Positions 39,166-50,060 are shown, numbered from the stretch's first letter. The stretch is DNA of 64,000 nucleotides from Gammaproteobacteria bacterium (GCA_016874115.1 VGVA01000001.1:18810-82809); one strand, 5' to 3'. The notes: generated by a model from the sequence alone, not told the origin. Numbers and translations: made by a program.

Positions 39166-40992
39166 TTACCGGTTATGTTGATCGTACTGGTATTTGAATT
39201 TTCGCCGTAACAACCCTGCCGGATCGTCAGGAATCCGTTTCAGCCATTGATTAATGGCTTGTTTTTCTTCGTTGGTCATTTCACGCTCCACAGCTTGCTG
39301 GCTTGCCGCATCCTGTTCTTCCGGTTTTTTCTCTTCTGGCGATTGTTTAACCTGTTCCGGCTGGGCTGGTTCGGATTTCTTTTGTTGTTCCCCTTCAGAT
39401 TCTTTTTTATCCGGCTGCTGTTCCGTGCTTTTCTGGGATTGCTCCTGTTTCTGCTGAGGCTTTTGTTCGAATTGGCTTTGCTCGTCGTTCTTTTCCTGAG
39501 GCGGATTTTGTTCCGACTGATCTGACTTGTCGCCGTTTTTGTTTTGTTCCTGGTTTTTGTTGTTCTCAGAATTTTGTTCGTCTTTCTTGTTCTGGTTCTG
39601 CTGCTGGTTTTGTTGCTGCTCTTGTTGTTTTTGTTTTTCCAGTTCTTTTTCGACTAGAGCTTTATTGTATTTTGCATCTTCATCGTCAGGATTAATTTCT
39701 AATGCTTTATTGTAAGCTTCAATGGCTTCCTGCAATTGACCCGATTGCGCCAAGACATTGCCCTGATTGTAATAACTATTGGCGTTATTGTTAGATCTAA
39801 AATTTTCCAACGCTTTATCGTAAGCCCCTGATTTGTATTGCGCCGTTGCTTTCCATTCCGGATTTTCAAACAATTCCGCCGCTGTAGAGTAATCGCCGTT
39901 ATTATAGGCTTTCTGCGCTTGCTGATCCTTGGTTTGCCATAAATCCCGCCATTCAACATCTTCGGCGTATGTATTTTTCGGCAACGGCATTAATAAGCAA
40001 AAGACGAGCATTAATAAGCCCTTGCGGAAGCTCAGCGCCGCCAGCGGCAGCACCACCAGCAATAACCACGGGCCTTTGTCGCTCCATTGCTCCAGTAACA
40101 GTTTATTATCTGCGCCCTGCTCTTTCGCTGTCGCCGCAGTTGCAAGCAAGGTTTTAAAATCAGTATCATCCGCTGTAAATGAATGATATCTGCCGCCACC
40201 CTTTGCCGCCAATTTTTCCAGCCCTGGAATATCGACCTTGTCGATGATGATATCGCCCTGCAGGTTTTTCATAAACCCGCCTGACGGTAACGCAATGGGC
40301 GCGCCGCTGGCAGTGCCTACGCCCACTATTAATAATTGATAATCGCCTAATTCTTTTACATCGGCTTCTGCCAGATTGCCGCCGTCGGTAACCAGCAAAA
40401 TCTGGCCTTTCCGTAAGCCAGCCTGCTTCAATAAGTCTGTTGCTTTACTCAAGGCCGCATTAATATTGTTGCCGTCCGCCGGTATGATGTCGGTGGTTAA
40501 TGCGGTCAACTGGTTGGCGATAGTTTCTGTATCGTTCGTTAATGGCGTCACGGTAAAGGCTTCATCGGCATAGACCAGCAACGCCGTTTGACCGTCTTTT
40601 CGCTGCTTGAGGATATCGGCGATTTTATAGCGCGCCATGGTTAAGCGGCTGGGTTTGATGTCTTCCGCATCCATCGTTTTGGACATATCCAAGGCAATGA
40701 CCAGGGCGGCATCATTTCTGAATACCGGAGTCGGCAAACGCTCCCAGGTTGGCCCGGTCAAGGCGATAATCACCAAAAAACCGGCAAGCGCTCCGCACCA
40801 GAACGGCCATCGGCTTTCCGCCACGGCTTTATTTTGCAATAAATACGGCAACAACTCTGGATCGCAAACCGACGTCCACACATCCCGGCTCAGTTTGCTT
40901 CTTACCAACAGAATTAATACGGTGATATACGGCAATAACGCCAGCCACCACAGCGGTCTGATATAATGAAACTCGTGTAAATTTAAGTCCAT
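39166..40992 (-). CDS. BatB/BatC fusion: VWA domain plus TPR plus Q/E/K-rich low-complexity tail
   Basis: VIALDMSKTMDAEDIKPSRL (MIDAS), TPR NSYYNQGNVLAQSGQLQEAIEAYNKALEINPDDEDAKYNKALVEK, about 130-aa QEQQNQ-type tail. Confidence 0.92.
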   Translation of the reverse strand: MDLNLHEFHYIRPLWWLALLPYITVLILLVRSKLSRDVWTSVCDPELLPYLLQNKAVAESRWPFWCGALAGFLVIIALTGPTWERLPTPVFRNDAALVIALDMSKTMDAEDIKPSRLTMARYKIADILKQRKDGQTALLVYADEAFTVTPLTNDTETIANQLTALTTDIIPADGNNINAALSKATDLLKQAGLRKGQILLVTDGGNLAEADVKELGDYQLLIVGVGTASGAPIALPSGGFMKNLQGDIIIDKVDIPGLEKLAAKGGGRYHSFTADDTDFKTLLATAATAKEQGADNKLLLEQWSDKGPWLLLVVLPLAALSFRKGLLMLVFCLLMPLPKNTYAEDVEWRDLWQTKDQQAQKAYNNGDYSTAAELFENPEWKATAQYKSGAYDKALENFRSNNNANSYYNQGNVLAQSGQLQEAIEAYNKALEINPDDEDAKYNKALVEKELEKQKQQEQQQNQQQNQNKKDEQNSENNKNQEQNKNGDKSDQSEQNPPQEKNDEQSQFEQKPQQKQEQSQKSTEQQPDKKESEGEQQKKSEPAQPEQVKQSPEEKKPEEQDAASQQAVEREMTNEEKQAINQWLKRIPDDPAGLLRRKFKYQYDQHNR

Positions 40993-41963
40993 TTTGCCCG
41001 GTATACGCCAATAACGCCCACCAGCAGTAATGCCACGGCTAACGGCCAGTAAAACAGATCGGTGCGCGGCCTAAAAAACTGCTTATCTTTTTCGACCGGT
41101 TCCAGTTTATCCAGCAACATGTAAATATTATTCAATTCATCGGTATTACGGGCGCGAAAATACCTGCCGCCCGTACTCTCGGCAATTTTTACCAGCGTAT
41201 TTTCATCCAGATCGGCGGAAGGATTCACCTTGCGGTTTCCGAAAAAACTGCGCACGATCATTTCGTCCGCGCCAACGCCGATGGTATAAATTTTAAGCTG
41301 GTTTGCCGCTGCCAGTTCCGCCGCTTTTAGCGGCGCTACTTCGCCCGCCGTATTGGCGCCGTCGGTCAATAGTATTAATACCCGGCTGTCCACCGGTTGA
41401 TTCTGCAACCGTTTGATAGCAAGCCCGATAGCATCGCCAATCGCGGTATTATCGCCCGCCAAACCGATAGCCGCTTCATCCAATAATGTCATCACCGTTT
41501 TGCGGTCGAACGTTAATGGCGTTTGTAAATACGCCTGACTGCCGAACAAAATCAGCCCCAGCCGGTCGCCTACGCGACGGTTAATGAAGTCGTTAGCGAC
41601 CCATTTGATCGCCGTCAGCCGATCGACCGCGCGTTTATTAATGATGAAGTCCTGCACTTCCATACTTCCGGATAAATCCACCGCCAGCATTAAATCGCGT
41701 CCGCTGACTGCCTGCTCGATAGGCTCGCCCAGCCATTGCGGACGGGTGCTAGCAAACACCAGTAATAACCAGGCGACCGCCGCCAGCAGTAACGGCCAGC
41801 GCTCTTGCCGACTGTTAGTGCTGGCTTCCGCTTCGTCAAAATCGTGCAAAAACGGCACTTTTAACGCTGCCTGCTCCGCTTTACGATGCGCAGGTAGCAG
41901 CCAACGCACCAACAAAGGCAATGGTAAGACTATTAATAACCACGGCCATTCAAGGTGGATCAT
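40983..41963 (-). CDS. BatA-type VWA domain protein
   Basis: MLAVDLSGSMEVQDF (DxSGS MIDAS), TDGANTAGE; start moved so that ATG overlaps the upstream TGA. Confidence 0.92.
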   Translation of the reverse strand: MIHLEWPWLLIVLPLPLLVRWLLPAHRKAEQAALKVPFLHDFDEAEASTNSRQERWPLLLAAVAWLLLVFASTRPQWLGEPIEQAVSGRDLMLAVDLSGSMEVQDFIINKRAVDRLTAIKWVANDFINRRVGDRLGLILFGSQAYLQTPLTFDRKTVMTLLDEAAIGLAGDNTAIGDAIGLAIKRLQNQPVDSRVLILLTDGANTAGEVAPLKAAELAAANQLKIYTIGVGADEMIVRSFFGNRKVNPSADLDENTLVKIAESTGGRYFRARNTDELNNIYMLLDKLEPVEKDKQFFRPRTDLFYWPLAVALLLVGVIGVYRAKWT

Positions 41964-42436
41964 CGTTTCCGTTTGCTTTGCGCTTTGATCCAGTCTTCGC
42001 ATAGACTGACGAGTTGGCCGATTTCCTTCTCAGTCGGCGTTACTTGCCGATAGGGACTTTCGATTAATAAGCGGCCAATCTCTGTATTGAACGCAGGAGT
42101 TTTCAGTGACCGATTCAGATAGTCCAGCCATTGCTGTCCGGTCAGCCCCGCGCAATCATCGCGGCTCGAAGTGCTAATCGCCACCCGCCGGATTAATGCG
42201 GATAATGCTTGCAGTTGTTGACTGGTGTTTCCGTCCTTGTTCCGTTTAATTTGCAGCAGGAGTTTCTGCGCTGCTTTAACTGCGGTTTTTTTGGTAATTC
42301 GGCGGTACAACCACCACAGCAAGCCGATTAATAAAGGCACCAAGACAGCCAATATCCACCAGCCGGGCGCAGGCGGCCACCAGCCGACAGCTTCCGGCAC
42401 ATGAATGTCGCGTAGCGGAAGTTGCGCCTGTTCCAT
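41960..42436 (-). CDS. DUF4381 domain protein
   Basis: LPLRDIHVPEAVGWWPPAPGWWILAVLV signature. Confidence 0.92.
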   Translation of the reverse strand: MEQAQLPLRDIHVPEAVGWWPPAPGWWILAVLVPLLIGLLWWLYRRITKKTAVKAAQKLLLQIKRNKDGNTSQQLQALSALIRRVAISTSSRDDCAGLTGQQWLDYLNRSLKTPAFNTEIGRLLIESPYRQVTPTEKEIGQLVSLCEDWIKAQSKRKR

Positions 42437-42437
42437 G

Positions 42438-43412
42438 TCAGCGCGGTTCGGCCGAATGTTTGATAGGATGCCTTAACAGTTGAACCGGATCATCCTGTGT
42501 GCTGCATTGCAGCAACGCCATGCCGCGCCTTAAGGCAATCTGTTTGAGTTTACGCAGCCGCACTTCAAAATGGTGTTGATAATTCATTAATCGTTGTTTA
42601 TCGCCCGTATCCACAACAATGTCTTTGTGCTCATCGGTGAACCGGAAACGACCCTGCGTCGGCAGGGTTTTCTCCAAAGGATCGTATATAAATATCAGCA
42701 CGACGTCGCAATGTTCCGACAGCTTTAACAGATGGTTTTCCACTTGGTTATTAATGCCGCGAAAATCGCTGACGATATAGATCAAACTACCGGGACGCGC
42801 ATGCCTGGCTAAGCGCGCCAATATGTGCGCCAGCGAAATGCCGTCCTGATCTGCCGGTTTATCTGCGATCTGCTCCTTAATTCGATCATTAATCAGTTCG
42901 TTCAAAAACTGCAAAACCGCATGTTTGCCGTTTTGAGGTTTTAATTCACGGCAGGATGACACTGAAAAAATCTGTCCGCCAATGCGGTCGCCCTGTTGAT
43001 TGGTAATCCAGGCCAATAAAGCCGCCAATTTTTTCGCCTGCACCGATTTAAAAACGCCGCGCGTGGCGAAGTGCATGGCTTTGCGGTTATCCACCGAAAT
43101 AAACACCGGTTTTTCCCGCTCTTCGCGGAACAGTTTGGTATGCGTTTTCCCCGTCCGAGCGGTTACCCGCCAATCGATGGCGCGAATATCGTCGCCGTGT
43201 TGGTACAGCCGTGTCTCATCGAATTCCATGCCGCGGCCTTTGAAAGCCGACACAAAGCCGCCGCTTTGCTGGGCGCGAATTGTCAGACGATGCAATTGCA
43301 ATCCGCTCGCCGGTTTTGCTAAATCGATCAGGGTTTTCAGAGAAACCGTAATTAATTCATTAACCTGCTGCGCCGGGTTAACTAACTCTGGTTTTTTTGC
43401 AAACAGCATCAA
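42438..43412 (-). CDS. DUF58 domain protein
   Basis: GRGMEFDETRLYQHGDDIRAIDWRVTARTGKTHTKLFREEREKPV. Confidence 0.95.
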   Translation of the reverse strand: MMLFAKKPELVNPAQQVNELITVSLKTLIDLAKPASGLQLHRLTIRAQQSGGFVSAFKGRGMEFDETRLYQHGDDIRAIDWRVTARTGKTHTKLFREEREKPVFISVDNRKAMHFATRGVFKSVQAKKLAALLAWITNQQGDRIGGQIFSVSSCRELKPQNGKHAVLQFLNELINDRIKEQIADKPADQDGISLAHILARLARHARPGSLIYIVSDFRGINNQVENHLLKLSEHCDVVLIFIYDPLEKTLPTQGRFRFTDEHKDIVVDTGDKQRLMNYQHHFEVRLRKLKQIALRRGMALLQCSTQDDPVQLLRHPIKHSAEPR

Positions 43413-44398
43413 GGCACCGCGATTCTGGCTATTAACTCCTTAATGACTATATCGGCCGTAATGCCTTCCGCTTCCGCCTCATAAGACAAAATCAGGCGGT
43501 GCCGTAATACATCGAACGCCAGTTCCTGAATGTCCTCCGGGGTGACGTAATCACGCCCCGCCAGCCAGGCTTTGGCTTTGGCGCAGCGGTCCAGGGCAAT
43601 GCTGGCGCGCGGACTGGCGCCGTATTGCAGCCAACTTGCCAGATCCTTGCCGTAAGCCGCCGGGCTGCGGGTCGCCAACACGATTTGCAGCAGGTAGTCT
43701 TCCAGGCTTTCCATCATATACTGGTTCAACACATCTTCGCGCGCGGCAAATAGCGTTTGCTGATTAATGACTTCGAACGTGGATTTCAATTTGGCGGAAT
43801 CCGCCCGCGCTTCCGAACGCGCTAACTGGAGAATGCTTTTTTCGTGAACCGGTTTCGGATAATCGACTTTCACGTGCAGCAAAAAACGGTCGAGCTGCGC
43901 TTCCGGCAAAGGGTACGTGCCTTCCTGTTCGATCGGATTTTGGGTCGCCATCACCATAAATAATTGCGGCAGAGGATAAGTCGCTTGCCCGACGGTAATC
44001 TGCCGCTCCGCCATTGCTTCCAATAAGGCGGCCTGCACTTTCGCTGGCGACCGATTAATCTCATCCGCCAGGATTAAATTATGAAATAACGGCCCTTTCT
44101 GGAATTCGAACACGCCTTGCTGCGGACGGTAAATTTCGGTGCCGGTCAGGTCGGCAGGCAGTAAATCAGGGGTAAACTGCACCCGGTGGAAATCGCCCTG
44201 AATACCTTTGCTCAGCACATTAATGGCGCGCGTTTTTGCCAGTCCCGGCGCGCCTTCAACCAATAAATGGCCGTCCGCCAGCAAGGCGATCAACATGCGC
44301 TCAACGAGCACATCCTGACCTATAATTTCTTGATGAATATAGTTTTTCAAGCCAACTAAGGCGGATTGATTTGGGCTTGGCGATTGTTGGTCTAACAT
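43409..44398 (-). CDS. MoxR family AAA+ ATPase
   Basis: GHLLVEGAPGLAKTRAI, VQFTPDLLPADLTGTEIY, MATQNPIEQEGTYPLPEAQLDRFLL. Confidence 0.96.
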   Translation of the reverse strand: MLDQQSPSPNQSALVGLKNYIHQEIIGQDVLVERMLIALLADGHLLVEGAPGLAKTRAINVLSKGIQGDFHRVQFTPDLLPADLTGTEIYRPQQGVFEFQKGPLFHNLILADEINRSPAKVQAALLEAMAERQITVGQATYPLPQLFMVMATQNPIEQEGTYPLPEAQLDRFLLHVKVDYPKPVHEKSILQLARSEARADSAKLKSTFEVINQQTLFAAREDVLNQYMMESLEDYLLQIVLATRSPAAYGKDLASWLQYGASPRASIALDRCAKAKAWLAGRDYVTPEDIQELAFDVLRHRLILSYEAEAEGITADIVIKELIARIAVP

Positions 44399-44565
44399 AA
44401 AAGAGTATTGCTTTCCTTGTAAAATAAACTAGGTTACGGCTGCAATTAATACGTCCACTTTTCGATTTTTTGGCAACAATATTGAAGAAATGTAACGGAT
44501 AGAGCCACACGACAGGGCATGACGATTAATCAAAAACGTGTGCGCTTCCGGTTCGCAAATTATCG

Positions 44566-45708
44566 TCAATTAATAAAGTTTTGCAAAATACTATCCAAAA
44601 AATCCCAGCCTTTTTCAGAGCACCGGTAATGGTTATCCACACATTCGATTAAATTTTTCTCTAAACAATTCAACAGGCCGGGTTGCATATCGCTTGGCAT
44701 AAGCCCTGTCTTCGCAGTAAAACCCGTTAAGCTAAAACCTTGGCGCAAGCGCAGTTGGTTCATCAAAAATTCCAAAGGCAATTCCTGCAAGGAGATTAAT
44801 TGCTCCGTGCGCTTAGACGGATCGGCCAGATAAAGTTCCGGTTTTTTCGGTTTAGAGGTGCGGATAATATTCTCCGGCAAGGATAAGCTTAGCTTACCGT
44901 GTGCGCCCGCGCCAATGCCGATATAATCGCCGAATTGCCAGTAATTAATGTTATGACGGCATTGTTTGCCGGATTTTGCGTAAGCGGAAATTTCATATTG
45001 CCGATAACCGTTTTCGACCAATAATTCCTGGCATTGTTTCTGGATAAGATACGTGGTTTCGTCATCCGGCAGTTTGGGCGGATATTTGTGGAACAAGGTA
45101 TTCGGCTCCAAGGTCAGTTGATAAAAGGAAATATGCGCGGGTGTTAATTGAATCGCGGTTTTTATGTCATTAATGCTTTCTTCCGGCGTTGCATCGGGTA
45201 ATCCGAACATTAGATCCAGATTGAAGTTGCTGAATCCCGCTTGATGGGCAATTTCAGCCGCCTTCACGGCTTCCTGGCCAGAATGCACCCGCCCCAGCGT
45301 TGTTAATAAGCGATCATGAAAACTTTGCACACCTATCGATAAACGATTAATCCCCAACTGATTGAACTCGTTGAACTTTGCGCTTTCGAACGTACCTGGA
45401 TTCGCCTCCAAAGTAATCTCTGCATCTTCTGCAATGGTTATGCTTTTCTTGATGCCTGCCAGTAGTTTTGCGATCGATTCTGGCGAAAACAAACTGGGCG
45501 TACCGCCGCCGATAAAGATGGTCTGGATAGGTCGATTAATGGCGAATCTCTCTACATCACAATGCAAGTCATCCAATAAAGCATTAACATAAGCCGATTC
45601 CGGCGCGCCGGATTTCACCGCATGCGAGTTAAAATCGCAATACGGGCATTTTTTAATGCACCACGGGATGTGGACGTATAAACTGAGCGGCGGCGCCATA
45701 AAATTCAT
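44566..45708 (-). CDS. hemW: Radical SAM heme chaperone HemW
   Basis: LYVHIPWCIKKCPYCDFNSH, FIGGGTPSLFSPESIAKLL, RLSIGVQSFHDRLL. Confidence 0.95.
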   Translation of the reverse strand: MNFMAPPLSLYVHIPWCIKKCPYCDFNSHAVKSGAPESAYVNALLDDLHCDVERFAINRPIQTIFIGGGTPSLFSPESIAKLLAGIKKSITIAEDAEITLEANPGTFESAKFNEFNQLGINRLSIGVQSFHDRLLTTLGRVHSGQEAVKAAEIAHQAGFSNFNLDLMFGLPDATPEESINDIKTAIQLTPAHISFYQLTLEPNTLFHKYPPKLPDDETTYLIQKQCQELLVENGYRQYEISAYAKSGKQCRHNINYWQFGDYIGIGAGAHGKLSLSLPENIIRTSKPKKPELYLADPSKRTEQLISLQELPLEFLMNQLRLRQGFSLTGFTAKTGLMPSDMQPGLLNCLEKNLIECVDNHYRCSEKGWDFLDSILQNFIN

Positions 45709-45871
45709 TTAATTAATTGATTTAAAAGTCAGTTTATCATTTCGGCAAAAAACTTGATATGAGAGTTCCACTATATATTTTTTGCCGTTGGCCGTAAAAT
45801 GAAGCTAAAGGCGGCTTTAACATTTGTTGTTTACGTTGTTGAGTCTATTATGGTATTAATGATGAGGACTT

Positions 45872-46564
45872 ATGCGATTATTATTGGTTGAAGATGATGA
45901 AATATTGGGCGACGGTCTGGCTGCCGGCCTGAAAATGGAAGGTTACGCCGTCGATTGGCTTACCAACGGAAAGCTTGCCGACGAAGCGTTGAAAATGAAC
46001 TGCTACGAACTGGTCGTGCTCGACCTTAATTTGCCCGATATGGACGGTTTGACCATATTAAAAAACTTGCGCGCGCGTAAGGATGAAACGCCGGTTTTGG
46101 TGCTGACCGCAAAAGACACGGTGCCGGACCGGGTGGAAGGTTTGGACAGCGGCGCGGACGATTTTGTCATCAAACCCTTTGATTTAGGCGAAGTTTGCGC
46201 ACGCTTGCGAGCATTGGCGCGGCGTAATGAAGGCCGAAGCACACCGACCATCGAACACAAAGGCGTGGTGCTCGATCCGGCTTCGCATCAGGTCACTTAC
46301 AACGGCGAAAAAGTGGATTTATCCCAAAAAGAATTCGAGATTCTCAGCTTTTTAATGGGCAATATCGGCCGTGTTGTATCACGCAGCCGCCTGGAGGAAA
46401 GTCTGTACTCCTGGAGTTCGGACATTGAAAGTAATACAGTGGAAGTGCATATCCACTATCTGAGAAAAAAGCTCAATACCAATATCATACGTACCGTCAG
46501 GGGTATTGGCTATATTATCGATTCAGACAGTGATGCAAGTACCGATTCCGATAACACCGAATGA
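45872..46564 (+). CDS. Two-component response regulator, OmpR/PhoB family (QseB-like)
   Basis: MRLLLVEDDEILGDGLAAGLKMEGYAVDW; winged-helix C-terminus VEVHIHYLRKKL. Confidence 0.95.
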   Translation: MRLLLVEDDEILGDGLAAGLKMEGYAVDWLTNGKLADEALKMNCYELVVLDLNLPDMDGLTILKNLRARKDETPVLVLTAKDTVPDRVEGLDSGADDFVIKPFDLGEVCARLRALARRNEGRSTPTIEHKGVVLDPASHQVTYNGEKVDLSQKEFEILSFLMGNIGRVVSRSRLEESLYSWSSDIESNTVEVHIHYLRKKLNTNIIRTVRGIGYIIDSDSDASTDSDNTE

Positions 46565-48108
46565 AGCGTTCGCTCCGACAGCTTCTATTAATCAGCCTGT
46601 TATCGGCTTCCATGCTGATCTGGAGCGTCACCGCTTTTATTAATTACAACATCACCCGCAATGAAGTCGCCGCCCTGTTCGACGCCGAATTGGCGCAATC
46701 AGGGAAAGTGCTGCTGGCGTTTCTAGACAGCCTGCCGCAGGATAACACCCTGGAGCAACGCTTAAAACTCACACAGATTAATCATAACGCCGACCAGGAT
46801 GTCGACCGGAAAATCGAATTCCAGCTAAAATCCGAGGACGCCGGCATAAAACAACTGGCAAACGACGGCTTGTTATTCCCTGAGTTGGGTATTAATAATC
46901 TGAAAGAAAAAAAAAATCTATGGAATATCTTTGACGACTTATTAAAATCGGAAGCGTACGGCTACAAACACGAAGGCAAAATAGCTTTTCAACTTTGGTC
47001 TAAAGCCAGCGGTTTGCTTCTGCGTTCCGAAAGCGCGCCGAAATTTGCGTTATCGCCTTCAACCCGCGGTTTCAGTGAAACCACCATCGACGATCACCTT
47101 TGGCATGTATTCAGCATCACCAACGCCAACGGCGATTACATCATTCATGTCGGGCAAAAAGAGGAAATCCGCGCCCAGTTAACCGATGAAATCTCCAAAC
47201 AGCTCGTAGCGCAATTTCTGGTCGGGCTGCCTCTGCTGGGTATTGTCATCTGGTTTATCGTCGGCTACACCTTAAGGCCGATTAATCGCCTGGAGCGGGC
47301 GTTATCCAAGCGGGAAGCCAGCTTTTTGAAACCATTATCACCTAAACGTCTACCCAAGGAAATCGTACCTGTTGTTAATGAAATCAATAATTTATTTTCG
47401 CAGCTTGAGCAAGCTCTGGAGCATGAGCGGCGTTTCACCGCCGACGCCTCGCATGAACTGAGAACACCGCTGGCAGGCTTATTAACGCAGGCGCAAGTCG
47501 CCCTGCGCACCACCGATGAAGCCGTCCGCAAACAAGCTTTGTTGCGGATTACGCAAGCAGTGCACCGCATGACGTATATGGTGCAACAATTGCTAACGTT
47601 TTCCCGCATAGAATCGGGCAAAGAATACGTGGCGAAAGAAATTACTTATTTCAACCGGGAAGTTATTCAGGTAATTGCCGAACTGGAGCCGGCCGCCCAT
47701 AAAAAAAGCATTCTGGTGGAATTAATGGAAGGCGATACGACGCCAATTCTGGCGAATACTCAGCTCATTAATATCATGATCAGGAATGTCATCGATAATG
47801 CGATTAAATACACCCCAGCCGGGGGCAAAATTTTGATCAGCTTGGAAGGCGACAGGAAGTATCTATATTACACGGTAGAAGATTCTGGACCCGGCATACC
47901 GGAAGACCAGTATGCGAACTCGTTAAAACGCTTTCACCGCTGCGTGGAAACCGCGCAAACCGCGCAAGGCAGCGGCCTGGGCTTTTCCATTGTCGAAAGA
48001 ATCGCCAGCATGTACGGCGCGGAACTGGCACTTGGCGTTTCCCAATTCGGCGGTTTGAAAGTAAACATCACCATGCCCTTGTCTATCAAACAGATTGAAG
48101 AACTATAA
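46561..48108 (+). CDS. Two-component sensor histidine kinase (QseC-like)
   Basis: HAMP-like linker, H-box FTADASHELRTPLAGLLTQAQVAL, GSGLGFSIVERIA; 4-nt overlap with regulator. Confidence 0.95.
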   Translation: MKRSLRQLLLISLLSASMLIWSVTAFINYNITRNEVAALFDAELAQSGKVLLAFLDSLPQDNTLEQRLKLTQINHNADQDVDRKIEFQLKSEDAGIKQLANDGLLFPELGINNLKEKKNLWNIFDDLLKSEAYGYKHEGKIAFQLWSKASGLLLRSESAPKFALSPSTRGFSETTIDDHLWHVFSITNANGDYIIHVGQKEEIRAQLTDEISKQLVAQFLVGLPLLGIVIWFIVGYTLRPINRLERALSKREASFLKPLSPKRLPKEIVPVVNEINNLFSQLEQALEHERRFTADASHELRTPLAGLLTQAQVALRTTDEAVRKQALLRITQAVHRMTYMVQQLLTFSRIESGKEYVAKEITYFNREVIQVIAELEPAAHKKSILVELMEGDTTPILANTQLINIMIRNVIDNAIKYTPAGGKILISLEGDRKYLYYTVEDSGPGIPEDQYANSLKRFHRCVETAQTAQGSGLGFSIVERIASMYGAELALGVSQFGGLKVNITMPLSIKQIEEL

Positions 48109-48135
48109 GCATTAATGACAACATCCGGCTAATCT

Positions 48136-48990
48136 TTATGGCTCGTCAATTACCGGATTAACTAATCGGCCGATACCTTCAATCTCCACCGTGACGGTTT
48201 GCCCCGGTTTTAAATATCCGCGCGGCTCCATTTTTACGCCGACACCGCTGGGTGTACCGGTACTGATAACGTCGCCCGGCTCCAGTGTCATTGCCTGCGA
48301 GAGATACGAGATCATCTCGTAGCAATTGAACAGCATGTGTTTGGTATTGGAATTCTGCCTTAATTCATCGTCCACCCAGGTTTTAAGATTAAGGTTATGC
48401 GGATCGGCAATTTCATCCTTGGTCACCAAAAAAGGCCCTAACGGTCCGCAAGTATCGAAGGATTTGCCGACTGTGAAAGTTGGCGAACGAAATTGCCAAT
48501 CGCGCACCGAAACATCATTGGCAATGGTAAACCCGGCGATCACTTTCTGCGCATGTTCCACCGGCACGTGGCGGCAGCGTTTGCCGATGATGAACGCCAG
48601 CTCGCCTTCGTAATCCAGCTTATCCGACACTTTAGGCCGTTGGATAGCATCGCCGTGACCGATGACACAAGCGCTTAACTTGCTGAAAAAGCTCGGATAT
48701 TCCGGCCTGTCACGGCCTGTTTCGGCAATATGATCGGGATAATTAAGGGCAATCGCCAGGAATTTTCCCGGTTTGGGAACAGGCGCCAGCAATTTTACGT
48801 CCGCCAATGGGATTCGGTGATTGCCGCTGGCAACACGCTTGCGCATGGCCGCTAAGGCGGGTTCGCCTGCCGCTAAAAAGTTCATCATCGCCATGGGAAG
48901 ATCGCATTCTCCGACGCCATCGACCACCTCATTATCGATGACCGCGCCGAACCGGGTGTAATTATTGTGGATAAAAGTCACTAATTTCAT
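48136..48990 (-). CDS. Fumarylacetoacetate hydrolase family protein
   Basis: LDYEGELAFIIGKRCRHVP, IANDVSVRDWQ, GDVISTGTPSGVGVKMEPRGYLKPG. Confidence 0.93.
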   Translation of the reverse strand: MKLVTFIHNNYTRFGAVIDNEVVDGVGECDLPMAMMNFLAAGEPALAAMRKRVASGNHRIPLADVKLLAPVPKPGKFLAIALNYPDHIAETGRDRPEYPSFFSKLSACVIGHGDAIQRPKVSDKLDYEGELAFIIGKRCRHVPVEHAQKVIAGFTIANDVSVRDWQFRSPTFTVGKSFDTCGPLGPFLVTKDEIADPHNLNLKTWVDDELRQNSNTKHMLFNCYEMISYLSQAMTLEPGDVISTGTPSGVGVKMEPRGYLKPGQTVTVEIEGIGRLVNPVIDEP

Positions 48991-49029
48991 TTTTGATTAA
49001 GTCACTTGAAGATTGCTAATAAAGCTTAT

Positions 49030-49104
49030 CCGTTCGCCCTGAGCTTGTCGAATGGGTGAATGGATAAGCCGTTTATGGTTCGACAGGCTCACCACGAACG
49101 GCTT
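49030..49104. repeat. Inverted pair of REP-like units
   Basis: CCGTTCGCCCTGAGCTTGTCGAATGGGTGAATGG then GTTCGACAGGCTCACCACGAACGGC. Confidence 0.75.
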
Positions 49105-49199
49105 ATTGTCTAGAACTCATTGTATACCAAGCCTAAAGCCTAAAAACACGATATAATCGCGCTATTTCACACGATTAACCTTGAGAGAGGATAACAACA

Positions 49200-49871
49200 A
49201 TGAATGAAAATTGGATAGCTCCTTCCATTTTATCCGCCAATTTCGCCAAACTGGGTGAAGAAGTCGATAACGTACTCGCTGCCGGTGCGGACATCGTCCA
49301 CTTCGACGTAATGGACAACCACTTCGTACCTAATTTAACAATCGGCCCTTTGGTGTGCGAAGCCTTACGCAAACACGGCGTCACCGCACCCATCGACGTG
49401 CATTTAATGATCGAGCCGGTTGACCGCATCATTCCTGATTTCGCCAAGGCGGGTGCGTCTTATATTACCTTCCACCCGGAAGCGTCCGTGCATATCGACC
49501 GCACTTTGCAATTAATCAAGAATGAAGGCTGCAAGGCCGGCTTGGTGTTCAACCCCGGCACACCGTTGAGTTACCTGGACTATGTCATGGATAAAATCGA
49601 CATGATTTTATTAATGTCGGTCAACCCCGGTTTTGGTGGCCAATCGTTCATTCCTTCGGCTTTAGGCAAATTGCGCGAATGCCGCAAACGCATCGATGAC
49701 AGCGGTTTCAACATCCGTCTGGAAATCGACGGCGGCGTTAACGGCAGCAACATCGGCGCAATCAAAGCCGCCGGTGCCGACACCTTCGTTGCTGGTTCCG
49801 CCATTTTTGGCAAGCCGGATTACAAAGCCATCATTGACGAAATGCGGGCGGAGATGGCTAAGGCGGGTTAA
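49200..49871 (+). CDS. rpe: Ribulose-phosphate 3-epimerase
   Basis: [48 protein letters not shown]. Confidence 0.96.
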   Translation: MNENWIAPSILSANFAKLGEEVDNVLAAGADIVHFDVMDNHFVPNLTIGPLVCEALRKHGVTAPIDVHLMIEPVDRIIPDFAKAGASYITFHPEASVHIDRTLQLIKNEGCKAGLVFNPGTPLSYLDYVMDKIDMILLMSVNPGFGGQSFIPSALGKLRECRKRIDDSGFNIRLEIDGGVNGSNIGAIKAAGADTFVAGSAIFGKPDYKAIIDEMRAEMAKAG

Positions 49872-49919
49872 GCCAAACCTATATAGGTTTGGGTTAGGTT
49901 TCACTAGGGGAAATTAAGC

Positions 49920-50060
49920 ATGATCAACAAGCTTGCATTATTGGCAATCACTGTTCTTTATTTTGCAAATTCATACGCCGCCATAGACGAAAAAGAATAT
50001 GCCAAATGCTCTGTTATCGAAGGTGATTTGGCTCGGCTTGAGGGACGTAGGGCGCAATAA
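49920..50060 (+). pseudogene. 5' remnant of a small exported protein, truncated by a repeat
   Basis: Own translation MINKLALLAITVLYFANSYAAIDEKEYAKCSVIEGDLARLEGRRAQ*; signal peptide and KCxxIxxDxxRLE motif, then the reading frame enters GTAGGGCGCAATAA repeat DNA. Confidence 0.6.

Noticed and set aside
39247-39715. Plus-strand Phe/Leu- and Cys/Ser-rich ORFs opposite the BatB/C Q/E/K-rich tail
   Set aside because: Reverse complement of low-complexity CAG/GAA/AAA codons gives fake hydrophobic ORFs
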